64,000 bases of DNA from Paracoccus aminovorans (GTDB lineage: Bacteria; Pseudomonadota; Alphaproteobacteria; Rhodobacterales; Rhodobacteraceae): positions 122,263 through 186,262 of the forward strand of contig NZ_KQ955210.1 of the NCBI RefSeq assembly GCF_001546115.1, in the 5' to 3' direction. The notes beneath the pieces are model-generated. The model did not search any database and was not told the DNA's origin. It saw only the letters and a list, made by a program, of their open reading frames with translations. The position numbers and the translations under genes were made by a program. Positions 1 through 7,953 of this stretch are shown one piece after another. How positions within the stretch are numbered: the first letter of the stretch is position 1; each line of letters starts with the position of its first letter.

Positions 1-717
1 CATCGTCAGATGGGCCTTGAGGTCGTCGCGGTTCCTGAAGGCCACGCCATAGATGCGCTGCAGCATCGGGCGCGAGGCATCGCCCAGCCAATAGGCGCCG
101 GCGACATGGGTCAGCTTGAAGGCGTCCGCCGGGACCTGGCCGGTCGATTGCAGGTGCGGGCCGCGGCACAGGTCCTGCCAGTCGCCGTGCCAGTACATGC
201 GGATCGGCTCGTCGCCCGGGATGCGGTCGAGGAGTTCCACCTTGAACGGCTCGCCCCGCTCTTCGTAATAGGCGCGGGCACGGGCGCGGTCCCAGACTTC
301 GGTGCGGACCGGGTCGCGGGCGGCGATGATCTGCTTCATGCGCGCCTCGATGGCGCCGAGGTCCTCGGGCGTGAAGGGCTCGGCGCGGTCGAAGTCGTAG
401 AACCAGCCCTGGTCGCGGACCGGGCCGATGGTGACCTTGACGTCGGGCCAGAGCTCCTGCACCGCGCGCGCCATGATATGGGCGAGGTCGTGGCGGATCA
501 GCTCCAGCGCCGGCTCGCTGTCCTTCATCGTGTTGATGGCGATCCTGCCCGATTTCTCGATCGGCCAGGCCAAGTCGATGTGCTGGCCGTCCAGGCTGGC
601 CGAGATGGCGTTCTTTGCCAGGCTGGGGGCGATGGAGGTTGCGACCTCGGCCGCGGTCGTGCCGGCGGGATAGTCGCGCGCATTGCCATCAGGGAAGGTG
701 AGGGAGATCTGGGACAT
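1..717 (-). CDS. thrS: Threonyl-tRNA synthetase, N-terminal part (cut by window edge)
   Basis: This is the first 239 codons of threonyl-tRNA synthetase, which charges tRNA-Thr in the cytoplasm. The reading begins [11 protein letters not shown], the usual start of the N-terminal TGS domain, and continues into the editing domain with the [17 protein letters not shown] segment (HxxxH zinc-type site) and the downstream DGEWFYDF-like stretch. Two ATG codons lie in tandem. I chose the second (717) because it sits about 5 nt after a strong GAGGAGG ribosome-binding site, whereas the first is only 2 nt away. The catalytic core and anticodon-binding domain lie outside the window. It looks like a normal housekeeping gene. 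Confidence 0.93.
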   Translation of the reverse strand, partial: MSQISLTFPDGNARDYPAGTTAAEVATSIAPSLAKNAISASLDGQHIDLAWPIEKSGRIAINTMKDSEPALELIRHDLAHIMARAVQELWPDVKVTIGPVRDQGWFYDFDRAEPFTPEDLGAIEARMKQIIAARDPVRTEVWDRARARAYYEERGEPFKVELLDRIPGDEPIRMYWHGDWQDLCRGPHLQSTGQVPADAFKLTHVAGAYWLGDASRPMLQRIYGVAFRNRDDLKAHLTM

Positions 718-884
718 CATGTCCTCCTCGTCGGTTTGGCGCCCACGGAACGCCCGGTTGCGGGTTATGTCGCGCGGGGTGTCGCGCGATTGTCGGGGCT
801 TGTCAATGCGGCTAGGTTCGCCGGGGGGCTTTGCGCCCCCGTCGCGTGCCGCGACTCCCCCGCAGGATATTTGGACAAGAAAGA

Positions 885-1625
885 ATGACGGAATTTCTGG
901 ACGGGCCGCAGGGGCGGCGGATCGCTTGCAACCGGCTGGAGGGGCAGGGGCCCTGCGTGGTGTTCCTGGGCGGGTTCCGCTCGGACATGCAGGGCACCAA
1001 GGCGGTCTGGCTGGAGGATTGGGCGCGGGCGCGCGGCCGCGCGTTCCTGCGGCTGGATTATTCCGGTCATGGCGAATCCTCGGGCGCCTTCGAGGACGGC
1101 TGCATCGGCGACTGGCTGGCCGATGCGCAGGCGGTGCTGGACCGGGTCGAGGGGCCGCTGGTGCTGGTCGGGTCGAGCATGGGCGGCTGGATCAGCCTGC
1201 TTCTGGCGCGGGCCATGCCCGGGCGGCTGGCGGGACTGGTCACCGTCGCGGCGGCGCCGGATTTCACCGAACGCGGTTTCTGGGCGGGCATGGACGCGCG
1301 GCAGCGCGCGGCGCTGCTGCGCGAGGGCCGGGTGCTGCGGCCCAGCGATTACGACGCGCCCTATGTCATCACCCGCCGGCTGATCGAGGACGGGCGGCGG
1401 CATCTGGTGCTGGACCGGCCGCTGGAACTGCCGTTTCCGGTGCGCTTCCTGCAGGGGACGGCGGATGCGGATGTGCCGGTGTCCTGGGCGCTGGACCTGC
1501 TGGGCCATGCCGAGGGCCCCGACATGCGGCTGGTGCTGGTCAAGGGCGCCGATCACCGCTTTTCGACGCCGGACTGCCTGGCGCTGATCGGCGCGGCGCT
1601 TCAGGAGGTGCTGGAGCGGGCGTGA
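885..1625 (+). CDS. Alpha/beta hydrolase
   Basis: The product is a 246-residue cytoplasmic alpha/beta-hydrolase-fold enzyme of unknown substrate. Visible elements are the early strand [14 protein letters not shown], the nucleophile elbow GSSMGGW with the catalytic Ser, a late Asp in GTADADVPV and a catalytic His in GADHRFS. An in-frame upstream ATG at 831 lacks support; the ATG at 885 gives the expected [14 protein letters not shown] start. It lies between thrS and the PHB depolymerase gene, facing the latter. A role in PHB oligomer or ester hydrolysis is possible from context but not shown by the sequence. Confidence 0.85.
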   Translation: MTEFLDGPQGRRIACNRLEGQGPCVVFLGGFRSDMQGTKAVWLEDWARARGRAFLRLDYSGHGESSGAFEDGCIGDWLADAQAVLDRVEGPLVLVGSSMGGWISLLLARAMPGRLAGLVTVAAAPDFTERGFWAGMDARQRAALLREGRVLRPSDYDAPYVITRRLIEDGRRHLVLDRPLELPFPVRFLQGTADADVPVSWALDLLGHAEGPDMRLVLVKGADHRFSTPDCLALIGAALQEVLERA

Positions 1626-1626
1626 G

Positions 1627-1652
1627 AAGGGCGCGGCCGGGGCCGCGCCTTT
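1627..1652. terminator. Shared terminator between convergent hydrolase and phaZ genes
   Basis: A G+C-rich inverted repeat (GGCGCGGCC, 2-nt loop, GGCCGCGCC) lies 5 bases after the hydrolase stop. It is flanked by AA on one side and TTT on the other, so it could end transcription of the hydrolase, and possibly phaZ from the opposite side. The T-run is short, so efficiency is uncertain. Confidence 0.6.
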
Positions 1653-1670
1653 CGTCGTGGGATCGGCGGG

Positions 1671-3014
1671 TCAGACCGCCAGCTTGCCGTCGAGGTCGTT
1701 GCCCGAGGTCAGGCCGCAGTCGATCGGCGCCGTGCTGCGGCGGCGACGGATCGGGGTGGCCGGGGCGCTGAGCTGTTCGTCGATGAAGTCCAGCACCAGC
1801 GGGCGGATGTTCAGCCGCCAGCTCTTGCCGGCGAAGATGCCGTAATGGCCGGCGCCGGGTTCCAGATGCTGCTGCTTCTTCGCGTCCGGCACGCCCGAGC
1901 ACAGTGCCAGCGCCGCGACGCATTGGCCGGGGGCCGAGATGTCGTCATTGGCGCCCTCGATGGTCATGACCGCGACATCGGTGATCCGGGACAGGTCGAC
2001 CGCCTGGCCGTTCACGGTAAAGCGGTTCTGCGCGATTTCCAGCCCCTTGAAGATGCGCTCGACGGTCGAGAGGTAGAATTCCGCCGTCATGTCCATCACG
2101 GCCAGGTATTCGTCGTAGAACTTGTAGTGCTTGTCGCCCTCGGAGCCCTCGCCGCGCGCCTCGGCGAAGATCTTGTCGATGAAGGCCTTGGCATGGGTTT
2201 CGGCGTTCATCGCGATGAAGGAGCTGAGCTGTGCCAGGCCCGGATAGACCATGCGCCCGGCGCCGCGATACTTGAAGCCGACCTGCTGGATCATCAGGTA
2301 GTCGAGCTCGCCCATGGTCATGCGGTTGCCGAAGTCGGTGACCTCGGTCGCGGCGGCGTCGGGGTCGATGGGACCGCCGATCAGGATCAGTGAACGCGGC
2401 TGGGCCTTGGGCTCTTGTTCCGCCAGCAGCGCGGTCGCGGCCAGGGCCAGCGGCGCCGGCTGGCAGACCGCGATCACGTTCACGTCCGGCCCGAGGTGGC
2501 GGATGAAGTCGACCAGGTATTGGGTGTAATCCTCGATGTCGAACTTGCCGCAGCTGACCGGAATGTCACGGGCATTGTGCCAATCCGTCACATAGACTTC
2601 GCAGTCTGGAAGCAGTGATGTGACGGTGGTGCGAAGGAGGGTGGCGTAGTGCCCGGACATTGGAGCGACCAGCAGGACCTTGCGGGCCATCGGCTCGCGC
2701 CGGGCGACGCGGAAATGCACCAGGTCGCCGAAGGGCCGCTCGACCACCGGCTCGACATAGACGACGTGGTCCTGGCCGTCCTCGGAGACGATGGGCGGGA
2801 TTTCCCAGTCCGGCTTGATGACCATGCGGGCGAAGCTGCGCTCCGCGACCCGGCCCCAGGCGGACATCAGCTTGAACATCGGGTTCGGGATCATCGCGAA
2901 GGCCGGATAGGACGACAGCGCCCGCGCGCTGGCCCCCATCCATTCATTGGTGTTGCGGATCGTCTCCATCGCGTCGTAGGAGATGATGCCCCTCAGTCCC
3001 TTGTAAGTCGCCAT
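1671..3014 (-). CDS. phaZ: Intracellular polyhydroxybutyrate depolymerase
   Basis: This 447-residue protein matches the PhaZ family, which mobilises stored PHB granules by cutting the polymer thiolytically or hydrolytically. It begins MATYKGLRGIISYDAMET and carries the nucleophile region IAVCQPAPLA, with Cys184 in the place expected from Ralstonia PhaZa1 (Cys183). A downstream Asp lies in GANDDISAPGQ and the catalytic His in GAGHYGIFAG. The open frame extends far upstream through the antisense of phaC, but the ATG at 3014 has GGAGAA 9 nt upstream and matches the family length. It is divergent from phaC across a 115-bp intergenic region, a typical Paracoccus/Rhodobacter arrangement that lets synthesis and degradation be co-regulated. 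Confidence 0.93.
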   Translation of the reverse strand: MATYKGLRGIISYDAMETIRNTNEWMGASARALSSYPAFAMIPNPMFKLMSAWGRVAERSFARMVIKPDWEIPPIVSEDGQDHVVYVEPVVERPFGDLVHFRVARREPMARKVLLVAPMSGHYATLLRTTVTSLLPDCEVYVTDWHNARDIPVSCGKFDIEDYTQYLVDFIRHLGPDVNVIAVCQPAPLALAATALLAEQEPKAQPRSLILIGGPIDPDAAATEVTDFGNRMTMGELDYLMIQQVGFKYRGAGRMVYPGLAQLSSFIAMNAETHAKAFIDKIFAEARGEGSEGDKHYKFYDEYLAVMDMTAEFYLSTVERIFKGLEIAQNRFTVNGQAVDLSRITDVAVMTIEGANDDISAPGQCVAALALCSGVPDAKKQQHLEPGAGHYGIFAGKSWRLNIRPLVLDFIDEQLSAPATPIRRRRSTAPIDCGLTSGNDLDGKLAV

Positions 3015-3071
3015 CGCTACCAGTTCTCCGTTGAATGCGCCGGATTCGGCCTGGCCGGGAAAGGTCACGGC

Positions 3072-3099
3072 TTTACCTGCGGTATGTGCTAGGCATAAT
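3072..3099 (+). promoter_or_regulatory. Candidate phaC promoter with possible PhaR half-palindrome
   Basis: In the phaZ-phaC divergent gap, TTTACC and CATAAT are separated by 16 bp upstream of phaC. The core TGCTAGGCA (3087-3095) fits the TGC-N3-GCA core of PhaR sites and overlaps the -10 box, suggesting weak repression by PhaR. This is a pattern match only. Confidence 0.45.
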
Positions 3100-3129
3100 G
3101 CTTTTACGTTTAGGGGAGGATTGTCAATT

Positions 3130-5490
3130 ATGGCGGGCAAGGACGAAAAACCGGACGCGGGCACGGATGCCAAGGCTGCCGGGGCCGAGGGAAAACCCCG
3201 TTCCGGCGCCGCGAAGACCCGCGCATCGACCAAGACGGTGAGCCTGGCCACGGAAGCCGCCCCGGTCCCGGGCGATTCGGCCCCCGCCAAGCCGAAGCCG
3301 GCGCGCAGCGGGGCGGCCAAGACGGCCGCGAAAACCGAAGCCGCCAAGACCGAAGCCGCCAAGACCGAAGCCGCCGCCGCGCCCGCCGGCAAGCCGACCG
3401 TGAAACCGGCCGCGGCCAAGGCTGCGGCCGCGAAGTCCACCCCGCGCAACGCCGCCGCCCGCGCCCGTGCCGCCGTGCGCAGCGACACCCGCACCGGAAC
3501 CCGCCGCAAGCCCACCGCCAAGGTCGCCAAGGCCGATGCCGCGACGCTGAGCGCCGCCGACGAGGCGCTGCGGCCGCTCGGCGCGACCGGCCCGGCCCCG
3601 GCCGCCGAGGCGGCCCCCGCCCGGGCGCCGGCCGCCGGGGCCGCTGTCCGGCCCGCCGCCGGCGCCTCGGACTCCGCCGCCGCCCGCCCGGGCAATCCCG
3701 CCACCGTGGCCTTTGCCGAGGCCGCCTTCGGCAGCGCCAGCCGGCTGCCGGGGCAACTGACCGCCAATATCGAGCGCATCGAATCGCTGACCCAGCGCCT
3801 GATCGGCGCCCTGTCGCAGCGCAAGGCGCATAGCCCCGGCGTCGAGATGCCCGGCCCCGACCTGTTCGCGACCGCCACCTCGGCCTGGATGAAGCTGCTG
3901 GCCGAACAGCCCGAGCGGGTGATGGGCCAGCAGGTCAGCTATTGGGGCGAGACCCTGCGCCATTTCGCCGAGGCCCAGGCCGCGCTGGCCCGCGGCACGC
4001 TGGTGCCGCCGGCCGACGAAGGGCCGCGCGACCGCCGCTTTGCCAATCCGCTGTGGGAGGCGCATCCCTTCTTCAACTTCATCAAGCGCCAGTACCAGAT
4101 TAACGCCCAGGCCCTGACCGAGGCGGCAAGCGCGCTCGACCTGCCACAGATGACCGACCGCCGCCGGGTCGAATGGTTCACTCGGCAGATGATCGACATG
4201 ATGGCGCCGACGAACTTCCTGGCGACCAACCCCGACGCGCTGGAAAAGGCCGTGGCGACCGAGGGCGAAAGCCTGGTGCGCGGGCTCGAGAACCTGGTGC
4301 GCGACGTCGAGAACCACAGCGGCGAGCTGATCGTCTCGCTGGCCGACCGCGACGCCTTCCGGGTGGGCGAGAACATCGGCACCTCTGCCGGCACCGTGGT
4401 CGCGCGCACCAAGCTCTATGAACTGATCCAGTACAAGCCGACCACCGAAAGCGTGCACGAGATCCCGCTGGTGATCTTTCCGCCTTGGATCAACAAGTTC
4501 TACATCATGGACCTGAAGCCGCAGAACAGCCTGATCAAATGGGTGGTCGATCAGGGCTATACGCTGTTCGTGGTGGCCTGGAAGAACCCCGATCCCAGCT
4601 ATGGCGACACCGGGATGGACGATTATGTCTCGTCCTATCTGGAAATCATGGACCGGGTGCTGGACCTGACCGACCAGAAAAAGCTGAACGTGGTCGGCTA
4701 TTGCATCGCCGGCACCACCCTGGCGCTGACGCTGTCGCTGCTGAAGCAGCGCGGCGACAACCGGGTGAACTCGGCCACCTTCTTCACCACGCTGACCGAT
4801 TTCGCCGAGCAAGGCGAATTCACCGCCTATCTGCAGGACGATTTCGTCACCGGCATCGAGGAAGAGGCCGGGCGGACCGGCGTGCTCAGCGCGCAGCTGA
4901 TGACGCGCACCTTCAGCTTCCTGCGCGCCAACGACCTGGTCTGGGGCCCGGCGATCCGCAGCTACATGCTGGGCGAGACGCCGCCGGCCTTCGACCTGCT
5001 GTTCTGGAACGGCGACGGCACCAACCTGCCGGGCCGCATGGCGGTGGAATACCTGCGCGGCCTGTGCCAGCAAAACCGCTTCGTCGGCGATGGGTTCGAG
5101 CTGATGGGCCACAAGCTGCACATCAGCCAGGTCGAGGTGCCGCTCTGCGCCATCGCCTGCGAGACCGACCATATCGCTCCCTGGCGCGACAGCTGGCGCG
5201 GCATCGCGCAGATGGGGTCCAGGGACAAGCGCTTCATCCTGTCGGAATCGGGCCATATCGCCGGCATCATCAACCCGCCCAGCAAGAAGAAATACGGCCA
5301 TTACACCTCGGACGCCGGCTTCGAGGGCGGCGAGCAGGCCTGGCGCGACCAGGCCCAGTATCACGAGGGCAGCTGGTGGGGCCGCTGGGGCGAATGGCTG
5401 GCCCAGCACGCCGGCCGCATGGTCGAGGCGCGCGAGCCCGGCGAGGGTTTCGGCCCGGCGCCCGGCATCTATGTCCACGAGCGGGCCTGA
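3130..5490 (+). CDS. phaC: Class I polyhydroxyalkanoate synthase with long Ala/Lys/Pro-rich N-terminal tail
   Basis: PhaC polymerises (R)-3-hydroxybutyryl-CoA into PHB on granules. The 786-residue product has the lipase-like box VGYCIAGT with catalytic Cys525, Asp680 in ACETDHIAPW and His709 in SGHIAGI, the class I triad. Rhodobacterales synthases are about 600 residues. Here residues 1 to about 190 form an extra low-complexity tail rich in Ala, Lys, Pro and Arg, with three tandem AAKTE units near residues 66-82; the normal enzyme starts around GNPATVAFAEAAFG. The ATG at 3130 follows GGGGAGGA by about 10 nt; an upstream in-frame ATG at 3031 would start inside the phaZ coding region. The tail resembles histone-H1-like or PhaM-like basic tails, so DNA or granule binding is a reasonable guess. 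Confidence 0.94.
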   Translation: MAGKDEKPDAGTDAKAAGAEGKPRSGAAKTRASTKTVSLATEAAPVPGDSAPAKPKPARSGAAKTAAKTEAAKTEAAKTEAAAAPAGKPTVKPAAAKAAAAKSTPRNAAARARAAVRSDTRTGTRRKPTAKVAKADAATLSAADEALRPLGATGPAPAAEAAPARAPAAGAAVRPAAGASDSAAARPGNPATVAFAEAAFGSASRLPGQLTANIERIESLTQRLIGALSQRKAHSPGVEMPGPDLFATATSAWMKLLAEQPERVMGQQVSYWGETLRHFAEAQAALARGTLVPPADEGPRDRRFANPLWEAHPFFNFIKRQYQINAQALTEAASALDLPQMTDRRRVEWFTRQMIDMMAPTNFLATNPDALEKAVATEGESLVRGLENLVRDVENHSGELIVSLADRDAFRVGENIGTSAGTVVARTKLYELIQYKPTTESVHEIPLVIFPPWINKFYIMDLKPQNSLIKWVVDQGYTLFVVAWKNPDPSYGDTGMDDYVSSYLEIMDRVLDLTDQKKLNVVGYCIAGTTLALTLSLLKQRGDNRVNSATFFTTLTDFAEQGEFTAYLQDDFVTGIEEEAGRTGVLSAQLMTRTFSFLRANDLVWGPAIRSYMLGETPPAFDLLFWNGDGTNLPGRMAVEYLRGLCQQNRFVGDGFELMGHKLHISQVEVPLCAIACETDHIAPWRDSWRGIAQMGSRDKRFILSESGHIAGIINPPSKKKYGHYTSDAGFEGGEQAWRDQAQYHEGSWWGRWGEWLAQHAGRMVEAREPGEGFGPAPGIYVHERA

Positions 5491-5495
5491 GGAAA

Positions 5496-5549
5496 TTTCT
5501 GCACCGCAGCGAAAATAATCTTGCAATGCTGCGGTGCAGAAAGTATATG
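5496..5549 (+). promoter_or_regulatory. phaP promoter with two PhaR operators
   Basis: A perfect 15-bp inverted repeat (arms 5496-5510 and 5528-5542, 17-bp spacer) contains two sites, CTGCACCGCAG and CTGCGGTGCAG. Both fit the CTGC-N3-GCAG consensus described for PhaR in Rhodobacter. A sigma70-like promoter TTGCAA (5521-5526) / TATATG (5544-5549) with a 17-bp spacer overlaps it, so the right operator lies exactly between -35 and -10. PhaR binding there should block RNA polymerase until PHB titrates the repressor. The hairpin may also help end phaC transcription, but no T-run follows. Confidence 0.8.
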
Positions 5550-5605
5550 AGGGGACAGAACAATCAACCGGTGCCCAAGCTTCGCGCCGATCTAGGAGAG
5601 AGCAA

Positions 5606-6082
5606 ATGGCCAAGACCCCCGATTTCACCAAGACCATGCAAGAAATGATGTCGAAACTGCCGATCGACACCTCGTCCTTCCAGGACGCCTTCAAGTCGCA
5701 GACCGCGCTGGGCGAGAAGATGGCGAAAGTCGCCCTGGCCGCTGCCGAGCGTTCGACCGAGATCTCGTCGCAGTGGGCGAAAGACACCATCGCCCGCCTG
5801 GGCGAACTGACCGCCTCGAAGGAAGAGCCGGCCGAATACGCGAAAGCCGTCAGCGACTTCGCTTCGGCCGCCGCCGAGATGGCTGCCGAGCACATGGCCG
5901 CCTTTGCCGAAGTGGCGAAGAAAGTGCAGATGGACACCGTCGATCTGATGCTGACCGCCGGCAAGGACCTGGCTTCCGACGCCCAGAAAGCCGCCGAGAA
6001 GGCCACCCGCGAGACGCAAGCCGCGGTGAAGAAAGCCACCGCCGCCGCGACCTCGACCAACCCGACCGTCGCCAAGGTCTGA
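5606..6082 (+). CDS. phaP: Phasin (PHB granule-coating protein)
   Basis: The 158-residue, Ala-rich, mostly helical protein (MAKTPDFTKTMQEMMSKLP...) has the amphipathic helices and small size of phasin family proteins, which coat PHB granules and control their number and size. TAGGAGAGAG precedes the ATG at 5606; an upstream in-frame ATG at 5534 lies within the operator/promoter and is unlikely. It is followed by a strong terminator, so it is transcribed from its own PhaR-controlled promoter. Confidence 0.92.
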   Translation: MAKTPDFTKTMQEMMSKLPIDTSSFQDAFKSQTALGEKMAKVALAAAERSTEISSQWAKDTIARLGELTASKEEPAEYAKAVSDFASAAAEMAAEHMAAFAEVAKKVQMDTVDLMLTAGKDLASDAQKAAEKATRETQAAVKKATAAATSTNPTVAKV

Positions 6083-6102
6083 TCCCGGTCTGGCCGCGTT
6101 CG

Positions 6103-6130
6103 AAAAGGGGGCAGGTTCTGCCCCCTTTTT
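6103..6130 (+). terminator. Intrinsic terminator after phaP
   Basis: The stem AAAAGGGGGCAG with loop GTT and arm CTGCCCCCTTTT, ending in a T-run, is a textbook Rho-independent terminator 20 nt after the phaP stop. It separates phaP from phaR. Confidence 0.93.
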
Positions 6131-6204
6131 CATGTCCGCGCGGGGCCTCTCGCGGCGCGGCATGGCGATTTTCTTTGCATTTCCGCGGGCCATTTCCCAT
6201 CATG

Positions 6205-6216
6205 CTGCAAATGCAT
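6205..6216 (+). promoter_or_regulatory. Candidate PhaR autoregulatory site
   Basis: CTGCAAATGCAT, 14 nt before the phaR start, fits CTGC-N4-GCAG except for the last base. Autoregulation of PhaR is known in related species; this site would lie over the start of the phaR transcript. Confidence 0.5.
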
Positions 6217-6229
6217 TGCCGGAGGAGCC

Positions 6230-6814
6230 ATGGCTGAGGCCGAGAACACGACCCCGCTGCTGATCAAGCGCTATGCGAGCCGCCGCCTCTACAACACCGA
6301 GACCAGCGACTACGTCACGCTGGACGACATCGCGGGCTTCATCCGCGCCGGCCGCCAGGTGCGCATCGTCGACCTGAAGACCGGCGACGACCTGACCCGG
6401 CAATACCTGTTGCAGATCATCGCCGAGCATGAGGGAAGGGGCGAAAGCGTGCTGCCGATCGACGTGCTGGTCGACCTGGTGCGCAGCTACACGACCCAGG
6501 CGCAATCCGTCGTGCCGCAATTCCTGGCCGCCAGCTTCGAGATGCTGCGCGAGGGCCAGTCGAAGATGATGGAAAACCTGTCCACCTTCCCGAACCCGAT
6601 GTCCTCGATGCCGGGTTTCGAGGCCTTGCAGCGCCAGCAGCAGCTGTTCCTGAAGGCGATGGCCTCGGGCTGGAGTACCGCCGGCAGCAGCGGCCCGTCG
6701 CTGGATGACGACGCGGCGCCGGGCAAGGCCGGCAAGAAGGTCGGCGAGGGCGAGGACATGGCCGAGATCCGCCGGCAACTGGCGGAATTGCAGAAGAAGA
6801 TTTCCCGGCTGTGA
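6230..6814 (+). CDS. phaR: PHB-responsive transcriptional repressor PhaR
   Basis: PhaR represses phaP and itself and is released when it binds nascent PHB granules. The 194-residue product has the family's N-terminal DNA-binding domain (LLIKRYASRRLYNTETSDYV, residues 10-29) followed by the PHB-accumulation-regulatory domain (VLPIDVLVDLVRSYTTQAQS) and a helical, Gln-rich tail ending in a short coiled coil (MAEIRRQLAELQKKI). GGAGGAGCC sits directly before the ATG. Candidate binding palindromes occur upstream of phaP and phaR and, more weakly, upstream of phaC. Confidence 0.95.
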   Translation: MAEAENTTPLLIKRYASRRLYNTETSDYVTLDDIAGFIRAGRQVRIVDLKTGDDLTRQYLLQIIAEHEGRGESVLPIDVLVDLVRSYTTQAQSVVPQFLAASFEMLREGQSKMMENLSTFPNPMSSMPGFEALQRQQQLFLKAMASGWSTAGSSGPSLDDDAAPGKAGKKVGEGEDMAEIRRQLAELQKKISRL

Positions 6815-6856
6815 AGCCTTGCGGAAGCCGGCCCGTCGCGCTAGACGAGCCGCCAC

Positions 6857-6946
6857 GGACGGTTGGCCGAGTGGTCGAAGGCGCACGCCTGGAAAGTGTG
6901 TAGGCGGGGAACCGTCTCGAGGGTTCGAATCCCTCACCGTCCGCCA
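6857..6946 (+). tRNA. tRNA-Ser (GGA)
   Basis: A complete 90-nt class II tRNA. The acceptor arms GGACGGT and ACCGTCC pair, a long variable arm is present, the T-loop TTCGAAT is intact and CCA is encoded. The anticodon GGA is at 6891-6893 within CTGGAAA. It reads UCC/UCU serine codons. Class II serine tRNAs are frequent island insertion points, and everything downstream looks horizontally acquired. Confidence 0.96.
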
Positions 6947-6972
6947 CTTGCCCCCGCGAAAGCGTTCTCCCG

Positions 6973-6994
6973 ATCCGGCTGCGGCCGGATTTTC
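6973..6994 (+). terminator. Intrinsic terminator after tRNA-Ser
   Basis: ATCCGGC, loop TGCG and GCCGGAT followed by TTTTC, 27 nt after the tRNA. The next 245 bases (6995-7239) hold no convincing gene; they may contain the remnant of an attachment junction. Confidence 0.8.
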
Positions 6995-7239
6995 TCGTTG
7001 TTTTCGAGGGTTATGCGGGCGGGGCTGACCACCGGTGCCGACGCCAGGTGGCCCGGAAGCCGTCTCTCAGGGTCAATATTCTCCGGACCTCTCGACCGCG
7101 CAATTTCGGTGCAAAGCCTGTAAGTGCATGGATAGAAAGGGTTACTTTCCGGCCGCAGTTCTGCACTTCGATCTTGGGACCTTTCGCGAGAAGGGTCATA
7201 AATCGAACTGGTGCCAGCTCCAGGGGGACCGTCGTCGCC

Positions 7240-7953
7240 TCAGCTCCCGGTAAGCTGAGGAACGGGTAATTCGTTCAGCTCCCGCCGGGCTTCAGGCCAA
7301 CTCGGATAATGCTCAGAAAGCAGAGCAAAGAACCGGGGGCTGTGCGTCGGCTCGGAAATATGGACCATCTCGTGAACGATTACATACTCCAGTAAGTCGC
7401 GCGGTTTCTTCACGAGTTCAGTGTTCAACCGAATAGTGCCTGCCTTCGAGTTGCAGCTTCCCCACTTGGTTGTCATCCGCTGCAAGAAGTAGCGGTGGAC
7501 CTTAACGCCGATGCGGCTTTCCCATTTGTCGATGATGGGCGGGACTGCGCCATGAAGTAGCTTCAGATGCCAAGCGTGAATCACCTTGGCGCGTCCGTCG
7601 CGGGAAGTTCCGGGGCGGACCTGGAGATGGATCGTGCGGTGGTCTAGTTTTACCTCAGGCTTGGCGTCGAGCTCCGTCACACGGAGAAGATGGCGTCGTC
7701 CCCAAAGGTAGTGGGTCTCGCGACCGACGAATGAACGTGGGGCTTCCCTCGCCTGCGAGCGAAGCTGCTCTTGCTGCTGCCGGATCCATCCAATTCTTGT
7801 GATCGCGTATGCGCGCGCAACATCGATCCTGGTCGAAGTAGGTGTTACAAGCGTGACGCGTCCGTCCGGCGGGTGGACCGACAGGTGGACGTTCTTGACG
7901 TCCTTCCGGGTCACGCTGATTGTGATGTCTCCAATTTCGATGGACTCTCCCAT
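7240..7953 (-). CDS. YgjP-like zinc metallopeptidase (DUF45/M48-type)
   Basis: The 237-residue protein has the zinc-binding HEMVHISEPTHSPRF segment (HExxH-like HEMVH with a further His) and the TTKWGSCNSKAGTIRLN stretch typical of the YgjP/DUF45 family of small soluble metallopeptidases. Its ATG overlaps the hsdR stop (TGATG), so it is the last gene of the restriction-modification operon. Such genes are often found beside type I systems, but what they cleave is unknown. An in-frame TTG three bases upstream is the only alternative start. Confidence 0.88.
   Translation of the reverse strand: MGESIEIGDITISVTRKDVKNVHLSVHPPDGRVTLVTPTSTRIDVARAYAITRIGWIRQQQEQLRSQAREAPRSFVGRETHYLWGRRHLLRVTELDAKPEVKLDHRTIHLQVRPGTSRDGRAKVIHAWHLKLLHGAVPPIIDKWESRIGVKVHRYFLQRMTTKWGSCNSKAGTIRLNTELVKKPRDLLEYVIVHEMVHISEPTHSPRFFALLSEHYPSWPEARRELNELPVPQLTGS

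Noticed and set aside
3124..6075. A 983-codon open frame on the minus strand opposite phaC and phaP
   Set aside because: It is the antisense of well-supported PHB genes, lacks any family motif and is low-complexity where phaC is repetitive; long antisense frames are normal at this G+C.
6946..7240. A tRNA-derived direct repeat marking the island's right end
   Set aside because: I noticed no second copy of the tRNA-Ser 3' end within the window, so attachment-site boundaries cannot be set from this sequence.
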